From positions 50,326,873 through 50,390,872 of the forward strand of contig CM034300.1 of NCBI GenBank assembly GCA_019925795.1: 64,000 nt of DNA, read 5' to 3'. Position numbers and translations under genes: made by a program. A model generated the notes under the pieces. That model was given only the letters and a program-made list of their open reading frames with translations, was not told the DNA's origin and made no database searches. The DNA is from Dendrobium chrysotoxum (Eukaryota; Streptophyta; Magnoliopsida; Asparagales; Orchidaceae). Positions 1-12,904 of this stretch are shown one piece after another (position 1 is the first letter of the stretch; every line of letters begins with the position of its first letter).

Positions 1-1190
1 CACACACACACTTAGGGAGTGAGATTAAGCCAAAACCATAAGTTCAATTTCTGAACTAATCATCCTGAACAATTTATATTGTCCTGGATAATCCAATATG
101 ATCTCAAAACCCTAGCTACCATAATAATTCAGGCAAGATTTCAAGTTTCAATTTTTGGTCTAATCGTCCAGGATGATCCATATCGTACTGGATGATCTAT
201 GATAATGTTGCCTAAATTTATTATGTGATTAGTCAATCAAATATACTTTATTTGATATTCTGATCATCCTGGATGATCTGTATATCGTACTGGATGATTT
301 ATTCAAAATTTGTACTGATTATCCTCGACTATCCTGAGATCATCCAGGACTATTAGGTCAAATTCTGCACATCATCTTGGATAATCCGGCGATCATCCTA
401 GATGATCTGTGGCGGCAGAATTAATTTTTTAGGTTTTTTTGAAGCCCTCTTTTTACGCACATCATCCTGGATGATCCTACGATCATCTTGGATGATCTTT
501 TCCACCAGAACTAATTTGGAAGGGTTTTTAAATCCCTTTATTTAAGGCTTATCAAAGACTTTGAAAGTGTCTTTAGTAGCCATTGAGGCTTCATTTCTTC
601 TGGTCAAAACTTGAAGAGAGAGCTTGAAAGGGAGAGAGGAAAGGGTGGAGTTTGAGAGGGAGAAGAGCCTTGGAAGGGAGATTTTTGAGGGAGTGTGAGG
701 GGGTTCACATGTTTTCTCTAACAAGCTTGCACCTAAGTACCATCATATTCAAGGGTCTCCTCAAGGAAAGTTTTGGAAAGAAGAAGATCTGTTTGGTGTC
801 AAAGGACCCATCTACTCCGCCGCACTAGGGAAAGTGGTAGTGATTTTGTAAGGGCTTCACCGCCTAGCTATGGGGCTAAAGGAGAGTCACTAAAGGTGTA
901 GTGCAGTACTCAGAGGGTGCTTCTGAGGAGTGGATGTAGGTCAGGTTGGACCAAACCACTATAAATCTAGTGTGTTCTTTCTGATTATTTTCCATACTTT
1001 ATTTTACTGTGATTAACTACTTGGGTGAAATCGTTGATTTAACTTTTTATTATTGATTTAATTTGTCTCTATTGCAAGATATAAAAAGATTTTTTTTTGT
1101 TTAAAGAAGTTTTTAAATATCCAATTCACCCCCCTCTTGGTTAGCCTTGGGACTAGTTAATAAGAGTTTAACACCCCTCACAAACTTTTA
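1..1190 (+). repeat. 5' LTR of element D (truncated by window edge)
   Basis: It matches 3949-5117 closely, from the CA-rich tract through the palindrome-rich zone (about 50-510), the GAGAGG-rich stretch near 620-670, the hairpin unit near 861-880 and the CCACTATAAA motif near 956. It ends ACACCCCTCACAAACTTTTA just before the primer binding site. The terminal bases read TA rather than CA, consistent with one mutation. Confidence 0.85.
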
Positions 1191-1192
1191 AG

Positions 1193-1211
1193 TGGTATCA
1201 CAGAGGGATTC
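1193..1211 (+). other. Primer binding site, initiator Met-tRNA type (element D)
   Basis: TGGTATCACAGAGGGATTC lies two bases after the LTR. It closely resembles the sites of A (48362-48380) and B (57559-57577), with small changes after TGGTATCA. It is the expected start of minus-strand DNA synthesis for plant copia elements. Confidence 0.8.
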
Positions 1212-1248
1212 AAAAATTAAGTTTTTGAAATCTTTTGAATTTTGATCA

Positions 1249-2230
1249 ATGGCTAATTTTGAAAATTGTTATATTATGGAAGGATATTCAATCACCTGAC
1301 CACCGTTATTTGAAAATATTACTTTTAATTTTTGAAAAATTCACGTATCTACTTTCTTGAAATCAATAGATTATCGAATGTGGCATATCATTCAAACTGG
1401 TTATTCTGTACCATCACATGTTATAGATGGAATTAAAACTGATATTTTTTTTAATGGAGTAGAGTAGATCAGATCAATGCTCAATTGAATGTTAAATACC
1501 TGAATTATTTTTTTTGTGCTTTAAATTCTGATGGTTGCATGATAATATCTACATGTACTACTGGCAAAGAAATTTGGGTTAAATGTTGCATTACATACAA
1601 AGGAACTAGTGAAGCTAAGTAGTCTAAGTTGAATATTCTAATGCACGATTAGGAACTTTTTAGCATGAAACCTTATGAGATGATTTTAGACATGTGTACT
1701 AGGTTTACATAAATTGTGACATCATTACATGCTTTAGGTAAAGAATTTTCAAACTTTGAAAAGGTCAATAAAATTCTACATTGCCTGCTTGATAAGTTTG
1801 ATGCCAAAATCAAAAAAGCTAAACGAATATTCTATTGATAATCTTATTGGCTCACTCATTACCTACGAGCAAGGTTTGGGTCAAAAACTTTTGGATGAAG
1901 GTGAAACTATAGTACTGAAAGCTGAAGACATGAATGAAAGTAACTCAGAAGATACTGAAAGTAACGAGTTAGCATCAATAACAAATAAATTAAAAAGTCT
2001 ATTAAAGCACAAGTATCAACATCAACAAAAGTTGAACAAAGGTAAAAAAGGTAAGAATATTAAGATTTCTTCTGATATTATTTTTTTTGGATGTAGGAAT
2101 CCTGGACATATGAACTATCAGTGACGGAACATAAAAATTCTTCCTAAAAAGGAAAGGGTAAAGCTAAGCAAATTGTAATAAGGGCAAATAATGCAAAGCA
2201 AAAAATCTCCTAGATAGACCTAGCTTCTAA
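1249..2230 (+). pseudogene. Decayed gag of element D (UBN2-type, CCHC)
   Basis: ATG at 1249 starts a Gag like those of A and B, with YSIT, then a TGA at codon 17 (1297-1299), then PPLF. Further stops and at least one frameshift follow. From 1756 the frame is readable again and contains SIDNLIGSLITYEQG, the part of Gag just before the zinc knuckle. The knuckle at 2085-2124 is damaged: GCRNPGHMNYQ lacks its first cysteine and ends in TGA where the last would be. Gag would form the virus-like particle. Nothing resembling protease or pol follows. Confidence 0.75.
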
Positions 2231-3686
2231 ATCATCAGATAAGGAGCGAGATAATGTGGATTAAAGTTTTACTTGTGTGTTTGTGTGAATATTTTTACTT
2301 TTTGTGTTATTTTTTTTAGTTTTTATTTTATTCTTTTTTGTTTTTATTTTTGCAATCTTTTATTTTATTTATATAATTGTCAATTTCTCTAATCAACACA
2401 CACATATCACATTTTTTTATACATTTTAGAAAATCAAATCACTTTTCAAAAGATCATTTTTTTCCAAAAATGAAAAATTTACCTCCTATTTTCTTAAAAT
2501 TTTATGTAAGTTATGGTTGACTTCTCTAAAATCAGACAAAGGAAGGAAACTCATAATTTAGTCTCTCTATCTCATTTCTTTAGTGAGGCTATTTTACTTT
2601 TGATTCAAAATCTTCATCAAATTATAAATTTGATCTTGAAATTGAATTTTTTTCATCTCCTTACATTTTCTCTATCTCATAGGGATCTTTTGCAAGTTGT
2701 TGAATCCACTTCATTATTTTTTTAATCAAGTTGTTCATTTTTGTCACTGGATTGGGTTTGCTTTAGTCTTTAAAATCTCAGAAAGGAAGCATATTTAGAA
2801 AAAAAAGAGGCACAAAATGAGCCCAAAGCTGAAAAAGATATGCAATGTTGCCAAAATGAAAAATCAAAAGATACACAATGTCACCAAAATGAAAAGATAC
2901 ATAAAGTATATCAAAAGATGTGCAAAGTGCACCAAAAACTAATAAAGAGGCACAAAATGAGCCCACAATAAGTTAGCTTACCTTTCTTGTACTTCTTAAA
3001 TCTTAAGAAAACCCTTAAATCGATTAATATTTTTGATACTTGAGTTTGAAAATCATGACTTTAGATTCTCCTTTTTGCATTAATCTTCTATTAGATATAT
3101 TTCATTAAAGGAGTTTTGAAAAGATTATTATCCCCTTCTCTAATTTGTTCCTTGATTTAGATATTTTCTTTAAAATGTTTTTTAGCCCCTAAGGAACCTG
3201 AGTTTGGATTAATAATTTTTTATTCTCTAACCTTTCTAAGATTTTGCGTGGTTAATACATTCCTTACTAAGTTTTTGAATAAAATCAAGAGATAACTTTC
3301 TCATTCCAAGATAATTTTGATATTTCAAACTGATTCTTCTAAATTTTTTTCACCAGATCAGGGTTCGTTTTGATCTTTTAGTCTATTTTCTCTATTTTAT
3401 TTTTCTATACTCCTCTTCTTTTTGATAATGTCAAAGGGGGAGAACGTACTTTTGTATTTGTGTGATTGTGAGTATTATTTTTTATTGTATTTGTTTAGTT
3501 TATCTTTTTTATTTAGTTAATTATTTTATTTTATGAGTTTTGTTTAAAAAAATTTAAAAAGAAAGAAAATAATATTTTCCCCAATTTTTAAAAATTTTAA
3601 CTTTATGAGGGGGAGATTATGAGAAAATACTTTTAGTTTGTAAATTCACCAGTAATATTTGCCATCATTAAAAAGGGGGAGATTAT
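2231..3686 (+). other. 3' non-coding region of element D with hairpin units and repeated polypurine tracts
   Basis: There is no coding potential. It resembles the region between pol and 3' LTR in B. Positions 2800-2960 hold repeated units of the form AAAAGATRYRCAA...GYRCC with short inverted repeats, for example GTGC-AAAGT-GCAC. GGGGGAGA polypurine tracts occur near 3434, 3608 and 3672, the last abutting the LTR. Multiple polypurine tracts are a known Sirevirus trait. Confidence 0.7.
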
Positions 3687-5117
3687 TGTGACTCGAACTC
3701 ATGAGTTTATATTTTTGATGATAACAAATATTATGGCTCACATCTTTATGTCTTCTAGTACATTCATTCTATACTTATTTGTGTGTATACTAATATTTTA
3801 GGAACATAATGCACCATCCAACGAAGAATCAGAGCTCAAGATTGGGTAGAAGAGGTTATGCTATGAAGAGTCAATAATATTCAATGATATAATTTTTGAT
3901 TTCTTGAGTTGAGTCCTATAAAGGTGTTTGCCAGCTTGGTGACCACGCACACACACACTTAGGGAGTGAGATTGAGCCAAAACCAAAAGTTCAATTTCTG
4001 AACTAATCATCCTGGATGATCCAATACAATCTCAAAACCCTAGCTGCCATAATAATTCAGGCAAGATTTCAAGTTTTTATTTTTGGTCTAATCTTCCAGG
4101 ATGATCCATATCATACTGGACGATCTATGATAATGTTACCTAAATTTATCATGTGATTAGTTAATTAAATATGCTTAATTTGATATTCTGATCGTCTTGG
4201 ATGATCTGTATATCGTACTGGACGATTTATTTAAAGTTTGTACTGATCATCCTGGACATTCCTGAGATCATCCAGGACTATCAAGTCAAATTCTGTACAA
4301 CATCCTAGATGATCCTGTAATTGTCGTGGATGATTTATGATGGCATAATTGAGTTTTTAGGGTTTTTTAAGCCCTTTTTTATGCAAATTATCCTAGATAA
4401 TTCTGCGATCGTCCTGGACGATCTTTACTGCCAGAACAGATTTGAAAGGGTTTTTAAAGACCTTTATTTAAGGCTTGTTAAAGACTTTGAAAGTGTCTTT
4501 GGCACCCATTGAGGCTTCATTTCTTCTAGAGAAACTTGAAGAGATAGCTTGAAAGGGATAGAGGAAAGGGTGGAGTTTGTGAGGGAGAAGAGCCTTGGAA
4601 GTGAGATTTTTGAGGGAGTGTGAGGGGGTTCACACAGTTGCTCTGGCAAGCTTGCACCTAAGTACCATCAGATTTAAGGGTCATCTCGATGGAAGTTTTG
4701 GAAAGAAGAAAATCTCTTTGGTGTTAAAGGACCCGGCTACTCCGCTGCACCGGGGAAGGTGGAAGTTATTTTGTAAGGGCTTCTCCGCCTAGCTATGGGT
4801 CTAAAGGAGAGTCACTAAAGGTGTATTGTAATACTCGGAGGGTGCCTTTAGGGAGTGGACGTAGGTCAGGTTGGATCGAACCACTATAAATCTGGTGTGT
4901 TCTTTCTGATTATTTTTCGTACTTTATTTTACTGTGATTAACTGCTTGGGTGAAATCTCAAATTTAACTTTTTATTATTGATTTAATTCATCTTCACTGC
5001 TAGATATAAAAAAATTTTTCTTTTTATTTAAACAAGTTTTTAAATATCTAATTTACCCCCCTCTTGGTTAGCCTTGGGACTAGTTCATAAGTGTTTAACA
5101 CCCCTCACAAACTTTCA
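3687..5117 (+). repeat. 3' LTR of element D
   Basis: It begins TGTGACTCGAACTC directly after the polypurine tract and ends CTCACAAACTTTCA, giving TG...CA termini over 1431 bp. In order it holds the (CA)n tract at 3947, U3 palindromes at about 3999-4430 with degenerate ATCRTCCNGGAYGAT, a GA-rich stretch at 4540-4620, a TAGC/GCTA-type hairpin at 4790-4803 and CCACTATAAA at about 4880. Confidence 0.85.
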
Positions 5118-7794
5118 TCATGCCTGAATTTTGGAAAAAAATAATGGTTGTTCTAATTCCTAAAGTTCCTAATGATTTAGAATTTTCTAAGTTTCATCCC
5201 ATTAGTTTATGTCAAACGATCTATAAAATGGCTGCTTGTATGATTTTAAATAAATCAAAGACTTGACTTCCTTTTATTATATCTGAAGTGCAAGGTGCAT
5301 TTGTAGCCAGTAGAACTATTTTTGATAACTGTCTATTGGGTCATGAGATTTTTAATAGACTGAGATTTTCCAAGGCTAAATCAGGATTCATGCTAAAATT
5401 AGACATGGAATAAGCTTATGATAGTATGAGTTGGGACACATTAAATTAGATACTGAGTGTTATGTGTTTCCGAGATAAAACTACGAACTTGATAATGCAA
5501 TCTATTATCCATCAAAAAAATTCTATCATTATTAATTGAGGGAAGAGTAATTGGATTAAAGACAAATGTGGCTTTAGATAGAGCTATCCACTATCTCCAT
5601 GTCTATTTATATTATATTTAGAATTACTATCTAAAGGATTTCATGATAAACGTAATCAGCTTGGTATTAAACTTGCTTCAACTACAAAAAATTTATCTCA
5701 TCTTCTTTGTGCTGATGATGTTTTAGTTGTATCTGAGGCTTTATGAAAAAATGCAAAACTTCTTAATAAGATTCTACTCGACTTTTATAACTAGATTGGA
5801 CCGCATATCAATATGAAAAAAATCCATGGTTCATTATGGAAAAGTGGCTTCAAAAAAAAGGAAAAGAAAATTAAACAAAAACTTGGGATTTTGCCCTATT
5901 GATGAAATTTCCTATTTGGGAGTTAAAATGGTATTGAGAAGATTAAAGGTAGCAGATTATCAAATAGTATTTAATAAGGCTATGGAAAGATTAAATACAT
6001 GAGGCTCTCGATCACTCTCTCTGGTGGGAAGAATTTTGTTAATTAAAATGGATTTTTCATCTATTCTTTCATTCATAATGAATCACTCATTGATTCCAAA
6101 AATTGTTTTAGATGACATCGACAGATTTGGAAGAAATGTTTTAAGGCACAAGGAGCTAGGATAACAAGGGTTGCATTATATCTCATAGAATATAATGTGT
6201 ACTATGAATATGGGATGTCTTAGTCTTTAAGGAGTAGCTGAAAGACAATGTCCTCTAAGGTCTCAATTAGCATGGATCTTCATTCAAAATCAGGACCCAC
6301 TTGTAAATAGAACATTGAAGGCAGGAGATGGAAATGGGATCTGGAAAGAAGAATTAAAAAGAAATGCATTTCCCTCTTGGCATATCATAAAAGATGGAGC
6401 TCGATTTTTGAAACAAATTATCAGATGGCAGGTATGTTTTGGATCAAGTATCAACATTACAAATGATATATGGTTGCTTGATAGAAGTTTAAAAAAATCA
6501 CCTTCAACTTGTAATATGCTGAAGCTTCAAGATAAAAAGGTCTCCACTCTACTAGATGAAAAATGAAGATGGGATCATGTAGCAATAAAGAACTATTTCT
6601 CAAAAGAAATGGTTAAATTGATATTGAATATTCCAATTTCACCTGATTCACTTGAAGATAAGCTGGAATTAATTATTTCAATTTTTGGTAAATCTCTCAC
6701 AATAATAACACTTGAAGCTTCTTTTCAACTTCAACAAGAAGCAAGAATAAACTTGAAATGGATCAAAAAAATTAAAAGTTACTCCTAAGGAGTCTTTATT
6801 TTGGTGGAGATTTTTTCATAATGCTCTACCTACAAATGTTTGGTTGGATCATAGAAAATTACAAGAGAATACTACTTGTCTGAGAGCCTGTAATGAAAAT
6901 GAAGACTTAGAGCATATATCGATTCATTACAACAAACTATTAGAAGTGATCGATATATTCAGACAACTGGGAATTCTTGTACTGAAATTTAAAAATATTT
7001 TTCACTACTTTGATAGTTTTAAGAAGGCATCATGTGAGAAATCAGGACTTGATAGAATTTATGTTTGAGCTATATATCATAATTAGAAAGCTGAAAATCT
7101 ATTTAAGCATGGAAAAATAGTCTCGTTAGCTTCTATGATTGGTGCACAAATTCTGTGACAATCTGCTCAAATGCATTTGTTTCCAATCTAAAAGAACTAG
7201 GATATTAATCAGCATGAACTTCTGTTGAAAGTTTGGTATCCCCCACCTAAAGATTGGATCAAATTGAATGTAGATGCTTGTCTATTGCAATATAATATGG
7301 CTAGTATAGCAAGAATTTTGTGAGATCATAAAGGTAGAATGCTTTCAGCATATGGAAAACAATTAATTCATTGGGACACTATATTATTGGAACTTATTAC
7401 TATTTTTTATTTCAAAAATTCCATTCAAGAATGGATGATGGATAAGAAATGAATCATAACAAAAGAGGATATGGTTAATATCATCAAGTTGCTTCAGAAT
7501 TCAATAAAGAAGACTTCAGAGATGAATAATCAAGTTCAAAGATTGTATTTTTCTTTTCTAGAAGTGTTTAAGAATGTTATTTTTCATATTGTTTCTAGTG
7601 ATTGTAATAAAGCGGTTGATTTCTATTCTCATTATGCCCTCTTAGAAGATTTATTTGGGATGTTTTTTTGGTTAGTAAACATCCATCAAGTTTTGTTGAC
7701 TTGATAAGGAAGGATTGTGATAGATTTCTTATCACACAGTAGGTTGTATCTTTCCATTTCTTGATTAATGCTATTTGCATATCTTTAAAAAAAA
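5118..7794 (+). pseudogene. LINE-1: L1-type non-LTR retrotransposon remnant (RT, zf-RVT, RNase H)
   Basis: The translation starts inside the reverse transcriptase (VVLIPK, FHPISLC, EVQGAFV, DMxxAYDSM) and reaches the active-site box at 5708-5719, which reads CADD instead of YADD. Many stops and shifts follow. A C-terminal RNase H is visible at about 7240-7700 (WIKLNVDA, then SSDCNKAVDFYSHYA). The 3' UTR ends in A9 at about 7786-7794 after a small hairpin at 7767-7781. The RT-zf-RVT-RNase H order matches plant L1 elements that acquired an archaeal-like RNase H. The 5' half is missing because D interrupts it. Confidence 0.85.
7767..7781 (+). other. 3'-terminal hairpin of LINE-1
   Basis: AATGC-TATTT-GCATA lies just before the poly(A). 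The stem is ATGC/GCAT. LINE-2 carries the counterpart AATGC-TATTG-GCATT with a full five-base-pair stem. Confidence 0.55.
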
Positions 7795-8337
7795 ATGATC
7801 TAGTTAGGCTGTAGAAATTAAGTAGGCAATGGATATATATCCATCATAACTATATGATGTTATTCATACTAGATAATTAAATAAGTTTTTTTTTTAATTA
7901 TTGGTTGTTTAAACTATTCCAACTATACAATACTTGGATCATATTGTACAATTGGCTAGAAGTTTATAAATCAGTCTATTTAAGAGTTTTTTTTTAGAAA
8001 TTTAATATAATAACTATTTAAAAAATACTGAGGTGGATGTGAAAGTGAACAATTAGAAAGAAAGGTGTGCTTTGAGGGAGATTTTCTTCTGCTTTTAATT
8101 TGAAAATCTGAAGTGTGAAAAATTCTTTTCTGAACTTGTGCACAAATTTATCATTTTCACATTTCTTGTACATTAGTTCTCCAAGTTTTACTTGTACATG
8201 TCAAGCACCTTTTTTGATTTAGTTTATAAGTGGTTTAACAAATCATAAGCATTTTTGTTGTAAGAAAGTGTAGACTAACTAGTGGGCTAGAGTAGAGATC
8301 TTCTCACATTTAGTAAAAGAAGAAACAAACCCTCTGA

Positions 8338-8338
<1 letters not shown>
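7795..8338. other. Non-coding AT-rich stretch
   Basis: No open frame or recognisable family. It lies between the LINE-1 poly(A) and the TA microsatellite. Confidence 0.5.

Positions 8339-8415
<77 letters not shown>
8339..8415. repeat. (TA)n microsatellite
   Basis: An uninterrupted TA dinucleotide run of about 76 bases. Confidence 0.97.
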
Positions 8416-8419
<4 letters not shown>

Positions 8420-8689
8420 ACAGAGGATTCGAGCAATAAACAAGTGATGTATTTTAAAATTGAGATTTTAATGATTAAAAATATTATTGGCTATGAAGAG
8501 TTTTATCTTAAGAGTTTTAGTGTGCAAGCATTCTATTTATACTAACTTTTTAAGTATAGTTAAATCAGGTCAATATGAGAGTAGACAAAAAATGATGAAA
8601 ATAATGAGTTGAAGAATATGCACTCAGCTGAAACAACTGTGAACAATTTGCAACCATAAATATAAAAGAAGATTCCATGGAATTGAGAA

Positions 8690-10085
8690 AATGTACTTTC
8701 ACATTTTTAGTCATGTCTTTTTGTATGTGTTAGGTATATAATTTATGTGAAATAACCACACAAACACATATGAGTGTAAAATTAAGATAATGAATGTTAT
8801 GAAAAACTACTTTAAAATAGTTTATTAAAATAACTTGATCAATAGTAAATTATATAGTATGATGATGTATTGTATTGTATAATATACATGACTTTTTAAA
8901 AAACTTGGAAGATCAAGTTGCATTTCTAGAAAATTAAAATTAAAAAAATTCTTATACTAATCAAATTATATGAAAATAATTGAAATGTATGATAAATTAT
9001 ATTAAAATTGCAAGAACCTTCGTACGCTCCTTTTCTTAATTAGTTAAATTCAAACATTGAACTAGTTGTACTATACAATACTTAGGTTGTTATATAATAA
9101 TGCAAGAAACTCACCTAATTGATAGTTCTAAATCAATAAAAAAATTAAAAAATAAAATCAGGAAAAATATCACACTATATGATATGTATCGTAGAGTCCA
9201 ATCAAACAAAGATGATTAGTTTTTATGAAAAATTAATAATATACTATTTATACTATATAATCCTTTGATCATATTGTATGACCTAGTCAAAATTTTAAAA
9301 AATAACCTTTAAAATTCTCAACTAATGCCACCTTATAAACATACCTTTTTAATAACCCTAAAATGAGATTTTTAAAAGAGAAGCTATATTAATTAAAGAG
9401 TTTTAGGGATCTTTCTACATCTCTCTTTTTTTATAAAGATTTCCCACTATTCAAAGAGAGTTTCTTTTGTGATATTTTTCACTACTGGTTGCTTCCCCAG
9501 AATCAATTAATCATTTATTCCTCTGATTTGATAGTCTAAATTCTATTATATGTGCTTATTCTACATTATTTATAAGATATTTATTTAATTTGTTGAGTTT
9601 TCTATGTACTGTGAAATTTAGTAGGTGGGTTGGTGTTGCCATATTTTTTAGGAGAAAAGTAGGTGTAGGAGTTTCTCAGCCACCCCATGAAGAAGAGAGA
9701 TTTATCTGCCATACATGGAGCAAAATAAGAGATGTAGTAGAATTTTTAAGTAAAGGATTTAGGAAGTGGGTGTAGGCCGATAGGCCAAACCACTATAAAT
9801 AAAATTTATAACTTTTTTTATTTTTTATACTTTATTATTATGCTACCTACGTGATTTTTGATGATGATATTTATTTATGATCTCATGATATCTTCCAATA
9901 TAATAAACTCATTTGGATCTTCATAAGTTGTGACTTGATCTTAAAGTGAATTAAGGGTTTCAATAAAGGAAAAAATATATATTTTTTTTAATTTTATTTT
10001 AAATAATTCGTCCATATATTGTACTAAATTGCATCCTTATAATTTTTTAGGAAAAATATATAATTAAAAAAGAAAATTTTAAATT
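8690..10085 (+). repeat. Decayed Sirevirus-like LTR fragment
   Basis: The order of landmarks follows the intact LTRs: a CACACAAACACATATGAGTG tract near 8758, scattered degenerate motifs such as ATCATATTGTA near 9273, a GA-rich and coding-poor middle, then GTAGGCCGATAGGCC followed by AAACCACTATAAA at about 9771-9801. The last matches the palindrome plus CCACTATAAA block of the other LTRs. Boundaries are approximate and the copy is very divergent. It could instead be a related but separate family. Confidence 0.4.
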
Positions 10086-10143
10086 ATTGCTCATCCAATA
10101 ATTACTAGTTTATTTTGACTAAGTAAAAATCCAGCACCACTCC

Positions 10144-10167
10144 TCCCCCCTCCCCCCTCCCCATCCC
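10144..10167 (-). other. Potential G-quadruplex tract
   Basis: The plus strand is CCCCCC-T-CCCCCC-T-CCCC-AT-CCC, so the minus strand has four G-runs of three or more with one- or two-base loops. It lies about 20 bp outside the CACTA end. Confidence 0.5.
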
Positions 10168-10929
10168 TTCTCTTTTAGGTGTGCCCTATACTACAAGAGA
10201 GTGTTAGGTTTCTCTATTATCTTTTAACGCAAGGTTCTTATCTACCACAATAGGAAAATCATCAATTACCAGTGGCATTTTTTCAGCGATTTAGATATAT
10301 TTTCTGGTGGTTTGTATAATTTCTGGTAATTTTCTGGCAGTTTACAAACTACTAGAATAAACCACGTAGGAAAGAAAAACTAACAGCCATTTTTCGGCGA
10401 CTAACTATTCTAGAAATTTTCTGGTGACAACAGAGCTGGTAAATTCCGACGGTTAAACCGCTGGCTACTGTCTGTTAATTACCAGCAGTGTACTAGATGT
10501 AGAAACTGCCGGTATATCCAGTGTCCTAGCCACCGATAATAACTGGTGGCTAAATGAAAATACTGGTGGCTAAAATGAGCCGTCCGGTATCATATTTTTT
10601 GGAGGCTAAACTACCGGTTAGCCACCAGAAGCTTATAGCATTTGCAAAAAAATTTGACAGCCCCCTCTATTTATACTAATTTCCACATTACTTGCATAGA
10701 ATTCATAACATATATGAAACAGAAAATTTAAGGGTAGCAACCCATAATATGCAACCCATAAAAAATAGAGTCCAAAATCAACAGAACTACTTATATGAAA
10801 TAATAAAACACAATCAACAGATATACTTACATAATCCATAATAATCAAAAATAGTTCTTAAACAAATAAGAATGTATATGTTCCACAATCAACAAAATAT
10901 ATGAAATCCACAGTCAGATGCTCCAAATA

Positions 10930-12625
10930 CATCAAAAAGTTCTCTAAACAAATAGTAACACTAATCATCCTCTGTGTCCTCACTGCCCTATGATTTAGTT
11001 GTAGGCTCTTACTCTTTCTTCTTCTGATTTTTCTCTCAATATGATCGTAGCTCTGCCTACATCTCATTTTGAATCTTTCTCATTTCCTCTATCTCCCTTG
11101 TTAAGGCAGCAACCCTCTAACTAACAGGTTAGATCCACTAATATCATAAAATGTGAAGAAGATATATTGCCCTCATAAGCATATCCCTGTGAACCTAAGC
11201 TATAAACCCTCCCCCTTTACCTTTCTCCAACAACATCTAACCATGTGTGATACTAAGAATACTGGGTCAATACTGAAGATGATTCCATACCAGTATACTG
11301 GTAACTTTCCGAAACTCATATAAATTATCCTGTGATAATAAATCCATAAAATAAATTTCAATTTATTTTATATTATTACTTAAAAATTATACTCAAATGG
11401 GCTTTTTTTTCCTTCTCGTGAATCCACTGATGATCAACTTAATGTTAGTGAGTCCTCGTATGCAGCTCCAGTTGTATCAGCTAACCGCCAAGAAACACTT
11501 TCTATAAATAAAAAATATAATTAAAATAATATATATATATATATATTAAACTAATTGAAAACATTTACCAATCATCATCTATATTCAATATGAGGCACTG
11601 ATCCACTAGTATGAAGAGAGCTTCCTAAACCCCCATTATCAGATGCTCTATTTTGCTTATTCTACTCTCTCAATTTGGTGAAGTTAGGGCTCACCCAAGC
11701 TCTACTCAAATCTGCCCATACTCCCTCTCCAATCCATAATGGACGTATCCTGGACTTTTTAATGTCCGTAAACATGTCCCTAAGAGGAGTCGATCCTCTT
11801 CTCTTAAAATTTATTCTGATCCTCAAGCCATACTCAAGCAACCACCTAAAATCTTTCTTTAAAATATAGGCATAATAAATAATATTAATATAAATAAAAT
11901 AAACTTTTTTAAGTAATGCCAAATAAATATACCTAAAATTCTCTAAATCACATATCCCTAACAACCTTTGGGATCTTCTTCCATGATAAGAAAGGAGCAT
12001 CATATTTGCTCCGTATGATATCCTGAATCTTATGGGTGGGCTTCCTTGAGGGATTGAGCTGCAGGTTAAAATTTTTGTCAATAATATATAATAGATCAAA
12101 TTATAATAACTTTATAAAATAAATTAAACTTACGTATCACCCTAAGACTCAAAGTGTACATGCTTATCTGCTGCTGTTGTAGGATCCCTAACACCAACCT
12201 CTACTTCTGTTGATGGTCCACCATGTTCTGGCTGCACAAGAGATGGGTAATAATAAGGGTGGGGGTAAGGAGGGTAAGGGTAGGTGGACGGAGCAGTTTC
12301 TGATGTTGGTGGGGGTAATATGGATAGAATGTAGCTGAATATGTTTGATCTAGATAGGTAAATCGAGGACTTATATACGTAGGAGAAGGGAAGTACCCAA
12401 GAAAGGGTGGTACTCCAACAATCAGTATATTTGACTATCCCTGACCCTGCTCAGTGGGGGTCTATTTTTGACTCCCAGGTGGTGGTGAGATTTCACTGGT
12501 GGAATTGATCTCTGCCCCTCACCTTCATCACCCTATCTAGACCTGCTTGGTCTAGTGCCCAAATATTTTTTATGAGAAAACTTTGAAGTGAAGGATCTAT
12601 GAGGAGGATCATCACTTGAAGCCAT
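10930..12625 (-). pseudogene. tnpA-like CACTA protein remnant (Transposase_24/Ptta type)
   Basis: ATG at 12625 starts MASSDDPPHRSF and then a serine/proline-rich N terminus broken by a TAG. The best-preserved block (11665-12095) contains WLLEYGLRIRINFKRRG, then RRGSTPLRDM and WADLSRAWVSPNF, followed by a stop and NKQNRASDNGGLG. This is the pattern of the plant Transposase_24 domain (W, spacing, then an NKxNR-like basic block). Further C-terminal pieces lie at 11400-11500 and, as a likely coiled coil, at 10930-11110. The protein would bind subterminal repeats. Confidence 0.65.
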
Positions 12626-12904
12626 ATGTAATAAAAGAAGTAATTAGTAAATCATTATAAAATATAAAAAATTAAGTTATAACAATTATGAAGATTTGTA
12701 TAAGTAGAAATAAAAAAATAGAATAAAGAATATTTAGTTATGACAAATATGAAGAATTATAAAATGTACAATGATTTACATAGAAATAGGATTTAATAAG
12801 AGACATTTACCAAGATTTATTTACTAACTTGATTTCTAAAAACTATAATTTAATAAGTATATTACAGTAAATTTAGTCACATAAATTACAAGAACTATTT
12901 AGAA

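Larger units (their letters stand above)
1..5117 (+). mobile_element. Element D: Sirevirus-like Ty1/copia without pol
   Basis: Two direct LTR copies flank an internal region with a Met-tRNA primer binding site, a decayed gag and polypurine tracts. There is no protease, integrase, reverse transcriptase or RNase H, so D is a non-autonomous derivative. The left LTR is cut by the window edge: base 1 corresponds to about base 3949 in the right LTR. LINE reverse-transcriptase sequence starts directly at 5118 in mid-domain, so D most likely inserted into LINE-1, whose 5' half would lie left of the window. Assignment to the Sirevirus lineage rests on repeated polypurine tracts and close similarity to elements A and B. 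Confidence 0.85.

Noticed and set aside
11675..11869. Plus-strand ORF in the CACTA element
   Set aside because: Shadow of the tnpA-like remnant, which has the recognisable motif on the minus strand.
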